From Aphis gossypii (Eukaryota; Arthropoda; Insecta; Hemiptera; Aphididae): DNA of 64,000 nt. Positions within the stretch are counted from its first letter, which is position 1. Each line of letters starts with the position of its first letter. The stretch covers positions 4,176,695-4,240,694 of the forward strand of contig NC_065533.1 of assembly GCF_020184175.1 (NCBI RefSeq). Direction: 5' to 3'. Positions 1 to 14,000 of the stretch are shown here, piece by piece. A program made the position numbers and the translations under genes. The notes under the pieces were generated by a model. The model worked only from the letters and a program-made list of their open reading frames with translations. It did not search any database and was not told where the DNA came from.

Positions 1-3000
1 ACAATACAGGCGTAAAATTATTCCAAAAAAATTCAACAATTAACAAAATAAATATCCCATTTTATAAATAGTTTAATATTAATCATAGATTGATTAAAAA
101 ATATATTATTTAATTTATATTATTTTGAAATAATATAACGAATTAATCATAATATATCCATCGAAATTATATCAAAAAGTATTAGTATAATTTTTTTCTC
201 AGCATCGAAATATGAATTTGTTGTAAAGTGAAATAATTTATCAACCTTAAAATATTCTTTTAACTCAATATAACATATATTATATTAAATCAAATATTAT
301 GCTTATGAGTAACAATCATAATAATACAAATTTAATATTAAGAATCATTGCATTACATCTCATCGAATCTTGTAATAAAGCAAACCATTACAACTGTCGT
401 GGTATCAAAAGTTTGTACCAAGTTAACAGTAATACAATCGTTATATTAGTTTGAAATATTAATTTCAATTCAATGGTTAATCAATGGATATGAAATTATC
501 ATTAACGTTAAAATTACTTTTTAGTAGTTTCCAAATAAATTGGCTTTGTGTGAATATGCAATTATACCTAAAAGAGTAAAGACTACATCAGATCCAACAA
601 TGACTTTTCAACTATGTAAATGATTGATAATAATTCCCTATTATTAATTGCATTTTCATTGACCATTAATAAAGCATACTATTATAATTTCAGAAAGTCA
701 ATTAAATGTAAGAGTAAGACATTTTATGTAAATTTAGAAATAATTAAATATTGAACTCGAACCAAGACAAATATTAAAAAATATTATTCATGTTAAATTT
801 CAAATTGAAGTATTGATAAAGAATTTCAAGTTAGATGTATAATTGTATTATTAATATAAATGTATTGAGTCAGTTTTTTTTATCTTATCTGGCTATTTTT
901 TTAATCCTGTTTTCAATACCACATCAACAGCTTAAAATCTACTCATCATAACTATAAGTATTTATATTATTAAATAATCATGTAATGAGTTGTTAAGAAA
1001 TATTTCCTTGTTTTATTTCTAAATAAAAAAGAAAATAAACCCACCTATATTAGTTAATAATTTACTATAGTAAATACAATTAATATACTATATTATCATT
1101 TTACTATTTAGTGTTTTGAAAAAAATATTGTCATATCTTTATTTAATGACAAGTGTATTATCATTATTATTTATTCTAGTTATACGTTTTGCGTGAAAAC
1201 ATTCAATAATAGGATTCCTAATGAATTGAATATTATGTAGCTTAAGAGATTGTACATAATAATATAATGATATATATATATTTTAATTATATTATATATT
1301 AACTAAGGAATTGTCTTGCCGTGGATGCGATGTTCTGTTAATTTATAAAATGTTCTGTAATTAAGAAACTACCCTCTTTATCCGTACCATTCAAAAATCA
1401 CAGGCTAGCGCACCCTCATTTTAGTCCCTAATCAAGCGTTAATTGTTGTGTTGGTCACTCGTTCAACGTTCAATTCAATACAAATCGTTTTGAGTTATCT
1501 AAATTCACCCACTCCTTGACACATGGCCCTACAAATAACCACACATATATTTTTGTTCGATAATATCGGGTTTGTATCGAAATGTGGCATGAAATACTAT
1601 ACAAAATATAATTTTCCATTCGGGAAATAGGATGATGCGTAGGTCTTAAAATGAGAGAAGTACGTGCAATTCTACTATGAGTTACAGCGCATATCGTCGT
1701 AAATCGATTTGAAGCGCAACAACTCTAGACACATTTTGATCATGTCAAAAATCACGTAGTTACACTCAAGGCTTTCAAATTGTATCATATAATTACAATA
1801 TTCGGGATGCTGTTTCTAAAAACATCAGTTTTATTTATAACAAGTTTTAGATGACTACTGGCTATGAAAATGTCACATTATGTTACACTCAAACCCTTAT
1901 AATTCCAACTTGACTACCAACACTAAAAGCCAGTTGCCGAATAACGTTTCATGCCTGGATATTCTCGAAATCTATATTAACGACAAGTCAGTAAATGTAA
2001 TTTTTACACAAAGATATCCTTTAGGTCGGCAAAAGTTATAAATGTGTATAATGTTCATATACAATCATAAAAAATTAATTATTTTTAATGACAATCGAAA
2101 CTCATTTTTCGTTTAAAACTGCCATTTTCTCCTATCTCTAATATTCGGTAATGATTCTTCATTCTTTGGATGAACTGTATAGGTACATTCGACCAAGAGC
2201 ATCAGTAGAACGCACGCTATGTTCTTGTGATTGAGAAGCACAAAGTCGAGTCAAACGCAACGCTCACGTGCAATCTCTCGTTTTTCTTCAGTTCTTTCAT
2301 TCGCAATGTTTCGAATCCTAGTTGTATTACGGCTTTGTCGTGAAAGATTTGTTCGTCTTAGTTACAGTATGATATTGTTAAATCATAAAAAAAAAATATT
2401 TTTTTATTTTAAAATCGATTCATCGATCGCCATGAAAATGGTTATTGTAACTAATAGCAACCAAATTAAAAGATCAAATTACTAAAATTTCCATCATAAA
2501 CGCGTGAGGTCATGATGGCACTCAGTCGGCCTTACACCCGTGCAAAAGATGTTTCACATCGAAAAATCATAAATTTCAGTATAATAGTTACAAAGCTTAT
2601 TCTTCAAATGAAACCAAACGAATTCTTAAATGGTTTATATATTAGGTACATTTAATTAATTAGAAGCATTTTAAAATATTTATTAAAGAATTTAAAAGTT
2701 TATGAATAGTTTCGTACAATTTAAATAATTTAAATTTGGTATACTAAGTTTACGCACCTTCTGATATTGTAAACTTTTAATTTGTGTATATTATAACTAT
2801 TCGTATATTATTATAATTTTTATCATAAAAATATTTTAGGAATTTGATTCTTGTTATTTCTGTATTTGATTTGTATGAAAACATACATAAAAGAAACTTA
2901 TTGGACGTTTTTACCAACTAAAATTGTCTTGACATTGATAGTTTCAAATAAACCAAAATCAGATAAAGCTCAAGATGTCTTATGTTATGTTAACCCAAAC

Positions 3001-3709
3001 ATTATGGCAACGAGTAACAGTGACAGATGTCTGTTAGTCTGATATTGCATAATATGTATATTGTACACTGTTCAAGACAGATTGATTTTAAAATGTATAA
3101 CAAAGCATTTAATATTATATAATTCGATAGGTACCTAGTTTAAACAATTTGATAGTCAAATATGCTTTGATTTTTTTAATACCTAAATTTATAGTACAAT
3201 CGTGTATACATGGTAATTTTTTAAATAGAGAATTCTAATTATTTTGAAACTTAAAGTAAAAATAATTTTTATAGTTCAACTATTTTCAATAGCCATTATT
3301 TACATCAAATATACAATATTTTCTATGAAACAACTGTATCAACTCTTAAAATTTAAATAGTGGTATCACATTTTGAATTCTTGTATCAAATACTTACATT
3401 TATTTAATATCAAAATAAAATGAATGAATATATTTAGAATTTTTTTTTATCATTAACTACCAACTAAGTGTTTTTACGAGATGAGTAATACTCTACATAT
3501 AGGTACCTCTTAATTATCAATACTAAAATTTGAATAATTTTTTAACTTTGAATATAAATATAAACACTTAAAAAAATATTTAAGTAAGTTTTATTATTCA
3601 CTGAAACTATTTTAACATTTTTTTTTTTTTTTTTTGGTATGGTATCTGTAAACAAATATGAACTCATTAAGTACACTATGAATGAAATTTAAAAGAGGAA
3701 TCATAATAG
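1..3709. other. Non-coding AT-rich DNA, no gene seen
   Basis: Open frames are all under 85 codons and lack any recognisable motif. A less AT-rich patch lies around 1370-1760, with another near 2160-2340 that contains CACGTG at 2268. These could be regulatory or conserved non-coding, but nothing specific is visible. Confidence 0.5.
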
Positions 3710-3750
3710 ATAACCTATAAAAGCTGGTGGACATTCGCATCACTAGTCAC
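3710..3750 (+). promoter_or_regulatory. Possible TATA-type core promoter
   Basis: A consensus CTATAAAAG (3715-3723) is followed, 26 to 33 nt after its first T, by TCACT and TCACAC, weak initiator-like words. A more GC-balanced stretch follows, up to about 3940, ending at a potential donor GGAG|GTGACC (3935/3936). A second TATAAAAG lies near 3844. No coding exon is visible, so this may be the start of a gene with non-coding first exons or of a non-coding RNA. TATA-like words are frequent by chance in DNA this AT-rich. Confidence 0.25.
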
Positions 3751-5037
3751 ACATACTTTGGCCCAGTGTTGTTTTATTATTTTTAACTCAAAAGCAACTA
3801 TAAATCATTACGTTCGAGAAACGTTTTTGAGCTCAGTTCAGTTTATAAAAGTGTTTATGCCGTATTTCAAATTTTAAGTGTTCATAAAACAAACCGTAGA
3901 AAACTATTTTCTGTAGAGTTTAAATATATTTGGAGGTGACCTTATATTCGTATCTAAGTTTTCATGCTTACCTAAATGTATTATCAAAAGAAACCTGATA
4001 ATAAATTAAATTAAATTATATTTTTCATGTTTAAATTATTAACTATAATGTTAATCAAATCTACAGCTCCTCGTATACATACACCTATTCCTTTTGTTAT
4101 CATGGGTATTCAATTAAATACAATTGTTGTTGAAAGTCATCAGTAGTTTGTGTAATTGACAGCAAAATTATTGGAATATATTTTATTTGAATAACTATTG
4201 TAAATATTCCACAAAATAATAAAATTAACATTTTGAAATTGATTTTATAAATTAAAATGCATAACTCAACTGCACATCTCTAATGACATTTTTTTTATAC
4301 ATTAATCACATTTTTACAGCATTTAAAAAAAGTTCTTCAGAGTGGCTATATTTTAATGTTTACAAATTCAGAATTAAAAAAGCAGATGTTTATTTCATGT
4401 AAAATCAGTAATTACCCAGAAACACCATTTTTTTTTAAATATTACCAAGATTTGTGAAATTTGTTCATGCATATTTTGGTACATTCGTTTTTAATATATT
4501 TCTCACTCTATTTTTAACTTAAAATAAATACCTAGTTTTTTATTAGTACATAACATAACATATTACATATGAAGTATTAAACCAATTGGACTCAGTATAG
4601 ATTTATAATTAAACAATATACCTTTTTTTTCGTTACATGAAAACCTAGTATGAAGAGTTAAAAAACATGATTGGTTTTATAGAATAACCTGCATAGTAAC
4701 ATTTAAAATACATTATTTTTGCCAATAACATTTCTTAATTATCGTTAATTTAGATATCAGTATGAATTATATACATATATAATTTTAATAAAAAAAAAAA
4801 ACAGCATGTTTTAGAATCATTTATGATAAAAAATTACATAATTTAACATTAAACTGAGTTAAAATGAAAATCTATAAATCTATTAATTTGATTGTTAAAC
4901 ATATGCTGGATTGTAGTTTATGATACAAGTATAAAATATACTCAAAAAACAGTTTATAAATAATTTTTTAATACGAAGAGTTGTATCTACTTGCACTGAT
5001 TAATGCAAATATCTAATTCAAATTTATTTGATTTCAG

Positions 5038-5069
5038 GTCTGAGTGAAGTCAATGAATGATTAAGAATT
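5038..5069 (+). other. Possible 32-nt non-coding exon
   Basis: This short stretch is preceded by a good acceptor (ATTTGATTTCAG) and followed by a strong donor (GTAAGTAT). It has stops in more than one frame and so would be untranslated leader. Together with the TATA motif 1.3 kb upstream it could form a 5' UTR of a plus-strand gene. There is no transcript evidence. Confidence 0.2.
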
Positions 5070-8000
5070 GTAAGTATAAATCTAGTTGTAATGGTGTATT
5101 TATTTTAAATCAAAATACAATATATATAAATTAGGTACTATAAAATTTTACTTCCTATTAAACATGTATAAAAACATAATATTTCTATCAAAAATGGAAT
5201 ATTATATCATACTTTATTTGTATTTGAAATACAATACTACGAAGTTACATGTTACATTCAGTAGACCAATCTCATAGGAATAACTCTTAATATAGATATA
5301 ATCAAAAAATACAAATTATTTCAATATAAATAAAGTCAATAAATGTCATAATTTTAACGTAAAAAATGTTATAATGTAAACAAATGGTCAATATAGTTTG
5401 AAAGTATTATTTATTTATAAAATGTTAAATGTTAACTTTTTATATTGTATTGTTTCTTTTTTAGAATTAAAAACATTACTCTTACTCCTTAGTGTCCTAA
5501 AGCCACCTATGTCAATTTACATTAATACATTATAGTGCATACAAGAGATATAATATAAAACTGAATGAAACACTTTAACTGTCTCAAAAAATAAAGCAAA
5601 CATTTCTGTAAAACCAATAATTTTCTTTACTAGAGTCTATTTTGATATTCAAAATAACTATTGATTATAAATGTTATATATTTTTTTTTTGCTTCATTAT
5701 ATAGGTAATATTATCACATTAAAAAATTATACGTTTTAAAATAATGTAATACCATACCTTACTAGTGTTTCATGTGAATTAAATTTGATTAAAACGTTTA
5801 CTAATATTTTTAAGTGCATACAAGACCAACAGTATTGATTTTCTATATAATATATAATTCATATAAAATACTTATATTTACACATTTCGATGTCTTCCGT
5901 AAATGAGTTTGGTGGTGATTATACAACTACGCCTAGCACTGTGTATTATAGTCACTAAATTATTTAGAATCGTTAAACAACAAGTTTTCTTTAGTTAACC
6001 TGTAATATCCACGAGAAAACTACAAATTATTTTCTCATTTGACTATCGGCGTTTATATATTATTAAGTCTCGATATATTCCAAGTAACAAAATTACGAAC
6101 AATTGTATTCTAGATGAAGTCCACACAACTAACAATTTTTAACGCCCACAGATTACACTGAGTTATGATGCAGGTATCTAGTTTCACGATATTTACTTAC
6201 ACTTTTACAACTCAATGAGCTCGGAGGAAAAGTGATCTGCATTTCCTTTTTGTTTTCATCTGAAGGGCATTTAAAAGGTGGTATACAATTCCCATGAGTT
6301 AGAATACTGTGCATTTGAGAGAGAATGGAAGATGAAAGTTGACCTCAGAATGATTTATGAATTTAACCTATGCAAAGTAGACCATATCACAAACAGAAAT
6401 TGTTCAAATGTAGTTTCTAACGAGAATTATTTGTTTTTTTTTTATTTTAAATGACAGCTACCTGGGTATATAATAGCGACATGAATATAATATTATGTAT
6501 TTTAATATACATCATTATGATGATCATAAGTTTTATAGACAAATGATATTATATACTGGCACAAATTGTTAAGCTTTTAATGTGTGTTACGCAGAATTAA
6601 TGCATTTGGTTTTACCATAGTTCCAATTATTGTTACTTTGTAAGTAATAGGTATAATAAACCTAATATAATATGTCAGCCCGCTGTATTATATCATCTAC
6701 CATTCGACTTTTTGTCAAGCGCAAATCGCACAATATTATACTGTTTATATTATGTGTTATAACTCTCTCCTTCGAAAGATTTTTCGTGAAATATTTATAT
6801 AGATAATGTTTCATTTTTTGCTGCATATTAATTGTAATTATATACTTGAATACAATTAATAATAAAATATCTATTGATGATTTTGCATATTTTGCATATT
6901 ATTAAATCACTGTTTTAAAATATCTATAATTACTAATAAAATACAAACAATATAAAAATTATAATTATTAAACATTTTTATCGGTTTTCTAAAAACAATA
7001 TCAATTTGATTTAACATTTATTTATAATGATATATGAACAAATATTTATAAACATTCAATTCAATAACCAAAGAAAGAGAAGTATTTTAAAATGCACATC
7101 AGTATTATAGTGGGTACTATTAACTTCCTTTCATCGCGTGAAATCTAAAATTCCTTAAAATATTCGAAATATAAATAATATTGATTATTATTAATGCACA
7201 TTAAAATAATTAAACTGAACTTTTGCCGTTTTTATGCTAATTTTTGTAATTTCCTTGAACCGTAATAAGAATATTAAAATGTTGTTATGCCTGAAAAATA
7301 TAACTAGGTACTGAGCGTAATTTCCGCAGTTTATTAACGTGGATATGAAGATGTAATCTTATTGACAATTCTTCATGGGAACCTTATATAAATACATGGT
7401 TATTTAAGTCTACTTGAGATCTTAAAGAATATTTTTTTTTGCTAAAACTTTTAAAATTGTACACCTTTTTTGATTTTATACTTTACGTCTTTACATGTTC
7501 ATATGGTATCAAACTTTAGACTATTATTGGTTTTTGTTTGAGGATTTTGGTTTGCTCAATAGTTGACGAAAAGCCGCTCACAACAAAAACTGTTCATGAT
7601 GTGTGCATTATGTTTGTAATATTAATAGGGCGCAGCTCACGTAACCACACGTTAAAAGTTATTAAGTTCAAAACATCGTGTGCCCACACTAAACTAGATT
7701 TATGGTTTCTCCTTAGCTTCTTAATGCTCTTATCGATTGTCTTATAATGAATTTTTAGACACGTCCATGATCAAATACAATTGAATTTTTGTTTTTGTTT
7801 AGCAGATTTAAATTTTACTAGTATGATCATTTTAATGTTTACCGCTAACTAATTGTAATATTTAATTTTGAAATAGACATTCCTTATAATATTTACTTTT
7901 ACATTATATGTTTTGGCAGTTAAAAATTAAATACCTTAATTACTCAGTTCTCTAAGATTCTAAATAATTTAAATACATACAAATCTTTATAATCTTAAAT

Positions 8001-9174
8001 AGTTGACCTAGTCTGTACGAATTGATCAGTAACAGTTCTGAGTATTTTAAGAGAAATATCTTAGTTAGATTGCATTACTATCCATAGATAAATTTATTTT
8101 CAAAATATTTAAATCAGTATAGATAACGAATGATGTTAAGTTAAAACAATTAAAATAAATAAAAAAATTCATACATAATGTATCCAATAACTTAGAAACT
8201 AAAGTTACATTTTCACAAATAATTTTATACATATATATTATTTAAATTGTATTTCATGGGTCTAAGTGATGTACGAATATATTGATTTTACAGTGTTGTT
8301 TTAACATTTGACAGGTGAAGCATAACTCATGTAGAACTTATAAGTATTGCGTAACTTTTAAGAGGTTATTATTTAATTTTCTAAATTGAAATCAATTTTA
8401 CCGAGCCTAAAACTATACTCTTAAGTTTTTATTAAACTTCTAATAAAATCCACATCGTCATCCTCCACCAAGGTGAGATCCTAACTTGTCAGTTTTCTAA
8501 ATCGTTACTCTTCTTTTTTAAATATAAATTTGAATCCATTATTCAATAACTAAACATATACGTTTATATAAACTATGCATGATTGTGAACTAACAATGTT
8601 CTAAAATATATAGATTATATGATCTGAAACTTTTTATTTAACTCAAAATGTAGCTTTAACGATTAAATGATTTTTAAAATAGTTTGTTGTTATCATTATT
8701 CCGTAATTTTTCATATACTTTGAAATGAAAAAAATTAATTTTTTTTTTAACACATTTTTTGTTTCCTTTCGTTAAGTAGATATGATAAATTTTATATAGC
8801 ATTGTCAACAAAGAAATGAATGTAAACATATTATACAGTTTTTATTGGATTAGAAACAAATTTCGTTTTAAACAAACTTTTACTTCCTTTACTTCGCAGT
8901 CGGTTTTGGCAGTATTTTTTGTTTATATAAGTATATTATGTATTTATATATATATATATATTAAATTTTATGTGTATACTTTTATCGAAAATAAAAATAA
9001 AAAGAATATTGAACACAATTGTTTATAAATAAGGAAACGGAAAAACATAGGCTCCGGCAGATAACATTTTACTATGTAGAATTGTAATTAATAAAAATAA
9101 CTATAAAGTAGTACTAACGACATTGACAATTTATAGTTAGTTTTTCGTGTTTAAATCAGCCCAGCGACATTATT
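5070..9174. other. Non-coding AT-rich DNA, no gene seen
   Basis: Long A/T runs and short open frames only (70 codons or fewer). A slightly more balanced segment lies at 6110-6320. No transposon ends or RNA genes were recognised. Confidence 0.5.
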
Positions 9175-9232
<58 letters not shown>

Positions 9233-9235
9233 CAT
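9175..9235. repeat. (TA)n microsatellite, about 60 bp
   Basis: An almost pure TA dinucleotide array interrupted by two or three C substitutions. It directly precedes the CpG-rich island starting near 9240. Confidence 0.95.
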
Positions 9236-9239
9236 AAAA

Positions 9240-11060
9240 AAAGTACCTCGAATACGTGTTTTTAGTATAATATACCCATAACGTTTCTCCGCGGTCGTAA
9301 AACCCCTCCTCGCCAAAAACTTATGCGCTAGATACGGCAATGACTAACGAGCTATATATTATATTCGTATGCGCGTAGCTGTATCGTTAGTAAATTATTA
9401 ATATAATAACGGTTAGGACTTCCTCTTTCTGTTACGGAATATATCGTCAAATACACCGTTAATGCACACCACAATGATTAATTTAATGCGTACGATTTTA
9501 ATGCTATATACGAATAATACACTTTAAACGTATTGCAATAATACCGACGCACGCGAATAACGATCGATAATAAATTATTACAACTTATAAGCGCCAACAA
9601 ACTCAACTGTCAAACCATAAACAGTGTGCAGTGTACGCAATAATATTATAAAATAACATAATACAAATACGCGGTATATCTGATCACTGCGTTTTATCCG
9701 CGCGCGAAATCAATGTGACAATTTTATCCGATGTGGGTAAACTCACTACGTGTGTCACACAATACAGTCGTAATACAATAATATCATAATAACGATAATA
9801 ACAACATTATTATAACGTCGTAGCAGTCGTGTATTGATTTGTATATTATTATTATTTTTATATACCTACCTATGATGTACTGTTATTACTGTACACGGCA
9901 CGGCGGTCGTGTATAATAAGTAAATTCCCCGAAACGTCGAGTATAAAACACGACGTTTGTAAAGTGCTCGATGATAATTACGCGAGAGTATATGTATCGG
10001 CGGCAATCTGTATAATGGTCGTCCCGACAACCGTAAATCGGTCTAAATGCCGTTCTCGGGCTGTACAGGGTTATACGCAGATAATGGCAAAGCCGATTAG
10101 CCGGATGCTGCGGTGCACCTAAAACGAGATACAATGTACGTTTATATATGATAAACATGGAGACTGGTCGCCGTGTTAATGAAACATCAAGTGAAACGGC
10201 GCGTTTTTGTTTTTAAAATAAACCCTTAATCGCGAGACATCGAGCGCGGTGCAGTGTGTTTGATGCGGTGCCGGCCTCCGGGGAGTCGGGCCTCTCGGAA
10301 TATTTATAATAGTTGTTAATGTTATAATAATAATAATAACAAAATACGTCGAATAAAATAAAAATTGAACGGATGTTAAAAAAAGTTTATCCGCCCCCTT
10401 TGGTCGTCGACCTTTGGTTACGCCAGTCTGCAGGCGTGTTTTTGACGGGTACCTATTATAAACTTAATACGCATAAAAATTTCATCGGATTACCGCATTG
10501 TACAATGCTGATCACGGACACATACGCTAGTATAATTCCGCGAAACGACACGGTCCAGTCGTTTCTAATCCATCAGAACAATACAGCGACTACATAATAA
10601 CTCGGAAAACCCTTCTGGTAAAAATTGAATCGCACGCGTATATCATTGTGTAGACGGTAGACACACGCCATACTACATAGTGTGGTTATCATATTTCGCA
10701 TAATCGTATAATACATTATACCTGATGTTTAAAAAAAAAAATTACTTAATTAATGTACCCGGCATTGCAGCAGTACAGTAGGCACTTAAAGCGGGAGTTG
10801 GCGGGTATTATATTATACTCGTATATTAAACACATCGTGTTTGCAAGATATTTTCATCACAATAAATTATTATATTATTATGCGATTCGGTTGAGGCTGA
10901 ATTCTATATATATATATTATATATATGTTTCAGTGTTCACTAAATAAAGGCGTTCCTATTCGACGGTGTATGTTGTGCTACACCACGCCCATTCGCAAGT
11001 ATATAGCTAGTATAATAGGTATATGTACCTATCCAACTGTAGATAAATGCGAGTTTTCTT
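9240..11060. promoter_or_regulatory. CpG-rich island without a recognisable gene
   Basis: CG dinucleotides are dense here compared with both flanks, for example around 9290-9330, 9540-9760, 9890-10130 and 10190-10300, where GC content rises clearly. The longest open frames (90 codons on the minus strand at 9886-10158, 74 on the plus strand at 10373-10597) have no recognisable domain and look accidental. The transition is sharp and follows a TA microsatellite. The same composition marks the SPR leader in this window, so a promoter with non-coding first exon is a reasonable reading. A minus-strand donor-like ATAG|GTAGGT is visible near 9870. Confidence 0.35.
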
Positions 11061-14000
11061 CACCTCGTCAGCACAATTATTGTTTTGTCTAAATAATAAA
11101 TAATAGTGAATAGTAACAGACTGTCATAACACTACAATGATTTTGATCGATAGGTAATCGAACGTAAGATAATAATATGCGCAGTGTATAATAATTAACA
11201 ATTTATAAATAATTGAAAGTTAAATAAAACAATTAATTAAAACGGGTGTTCGTAAAAATAAAGCTACTATTGTATTTTTCTGTGATTATACGTAGTATAT
11301 TATATTGTATTGTTTTAATTTTTTAAGACTTGAAATATATATGTTTCAAATAAATAAACGTGCCACATTTTCGGAGCTGTGTACTCATTAAAAAACAATT
11401 ACAGATTTTGAAAAGTTAAAACATAATTTACAAACTTTATTGGAACAATTTCATTCAATAAAATATATAAACCTACAAACAAAATTAAAATTAACTAAGT
11501 ATCATGCAACATAAATATTGTAAGGGTGACATAAAAACTTTGGTAATAGAATTCAAAAAAAAAAAAAAATATTCGTCATTAATTATCATCAAACTCATTA
11601 TTAAAAATTATAAGATAAACTAAAATTTAAATTTATTTTTCAAGACATAAATGCGTCGTTGGCATATTTTTGCATAGAGAGTATGAAAATATAAAACACG
11701 ATAAAATCAATAATGACGATAATAATATTATTATTAATGATAAAACGAATGAGAAATATTGTAATGGTATTACAAAGACCATACGTATTATCGTCATTAA
11801 ATTACATACCTAATAATATACCTAAAATAATTATTGAGCGTAACACTATTAAAAAGGCTTCGACATCTAATTTTCGACATTCTAAAGAACATTTTATTGG
11901 CAACTTCTTATGCATTTGACCAACGGCCATGTCGTTGGGTCACTCGTAAATTATCGTAAGTGTGAGTTATACGTTCCTAGTAAAAGTCCAGTAGACTATT
12001 TTACGCACGCTCATGTACAATCCAACATTTATAATGCCACTACTAAAAAATATTTATTTTTTTCACTCGAACGGACGATTCTAATTCTAATAGAATGTGC
12101 GTCACAATGTTCACTCTGTTATACTCAAAAATCCTCAAATTTTCCAATTGGACGACGGAAGCACATTTTTAAAATTATATTTAGTTGATTAAATATTGTT
12201 TGTAGCTACATTTTTTGAAATTATATTTATTCAATTTAAACCACGTTTATTGCAATTCAAAAGACGAAAGTAAAAAATAATGTGGTTCATACATTCATAT
12301 TATGTTACGGGAAGTTGGATATTTTATCATAATGAAAATCGGGATACGCGTTGCGACGTATGTTTCAATCAGAATGAGTAGTTTTTTACTAAGATATATG
12401 ATGGTTGCAACAACCCTTAATTGCAACACTTTTGTATATCAAAATATTTATTTTAAATAATGAAATTCACCGGAAACTTAAAATATATACCTTTGGCATT
12501 CAACATTATCTGCAATATTAAGTGCTGTTCTATACTAAATAAAAAATTACAAGTTTTATAATAACGCGTAATATGAACATGATCAAAATAGAACAAACCT
12601 AAATAATATCAGTAATTAAATATTAAAATAAGAATTAAGTGCATATAATATTAATACTGATCAAAGGAGAAGCGCATGTACGACTTGGTTCTATATCACA
12701 TAATTCATTCATAATATAATGTACTAACAAATTTATATTTTAGGTTAAAACGAATAAGACATCTTTCATAGATGTTAATTCTTAACGGATGATATTTGTT
12801 TTCGCAACGAAAACATGAGTTATACGTTATAAAAACAACAATTTTATTTTATTTAGTTAATTATGATAGTTATAATACCTACAATTTATTAGTTTCCTTT
12901 GAATAATAATATATAAAATTACGTTATTTTAAACAAACAATAATTATTGTTGATACATATTTCATAAAATAGTATTAATTTTTAAATTAATACTGATGAA
13001 AAATGTTATAAATTGCAACGGTTTTTTCAGAATTTGTTGGTTGATTAATAATTTATTATTAATTAAATTTAAATTAAATGGACATTATAATTTACTTTAG
13101 TAATATTAGAATATTTTTATTTTTGTTGTTGTATCTTTCATTGAAAATATAATAACGACCGAGCGCATATAATAATATAAATATAACGAGAAAAATAATC
13201 CACTAAAATAACTCTCTCATTTTTATTCTTATTATTATGTATTTGTAATTTTAGATAATAATGAAAAAATTGAATTATTTATAATATGATCTCTGTGCAA
13301 TTTTCTATTTATAGTTATAAAATATGAACGTGAACTCGATATCAAAAAAACAATTGAAATCGTTTATGGAATCAAATGAAGTCGTAATAAATAATTATCA
13401 AAAGCTATTGTGTTTTTGCTTTGATATTAAATATGAAACATACTTCGTAAATTCGTAAATTCGTATATTTTTTATACTTGTATACACGAAAAAAAAATAT
13501 ACAAATATAAATATAAATATTTCATACGTGCCTATATAATATCCTGTTATAGCTTAGATCGTGAAAATAATGTAAATCTTCACAGACAAAGGCGGTACAC
13601 ACTAGACACTCGGGGTTGCTGGATGGCATCACTGAGTCGCCTTTATTAAACGCATTTTATAGGCTATTAATGTACCTACCTGTGCATTATTAAAAGCACA
13701 TATGATGTCATATATAATGACATTATATTATACTAAACACCTTTAGAAGCGTTTAAAGAGGTCGTCCCGTTGCTCTTGCAATTTTAACCCTGTCAGTAAA
13801 AATATTTTATGTACCTTTAGATTATGACTAGCCCGTTCACAGTAATATGTATTTATGTGGGTGGGTACCCTTTCCAATAAGCAAACTCACCGGCACGTTA
13901 TGGATTCGGGGAATGAATATCCGCTGTGAAACTGAACTAGATGGCTCAACATCACGCCTGACGTGCTTTGTATACTGACCAATGACAAGCTGATTTTTTT

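Noticed and set aside
9886..10158. 90-codon minus-strand frame in the CpG island
   Set aside because: No motif, biased residue use and no clear splice context; probably a consequence of lower AT content reducing stop codons.
11014..11031. Inverted repeat ATAGGTA-TATG-TACCTAT
   Set aside because: TAGGTA/TACCTA words are scattered throughout the window, so this pairing is expected by chance; used only as a hint of aphid-like composition.
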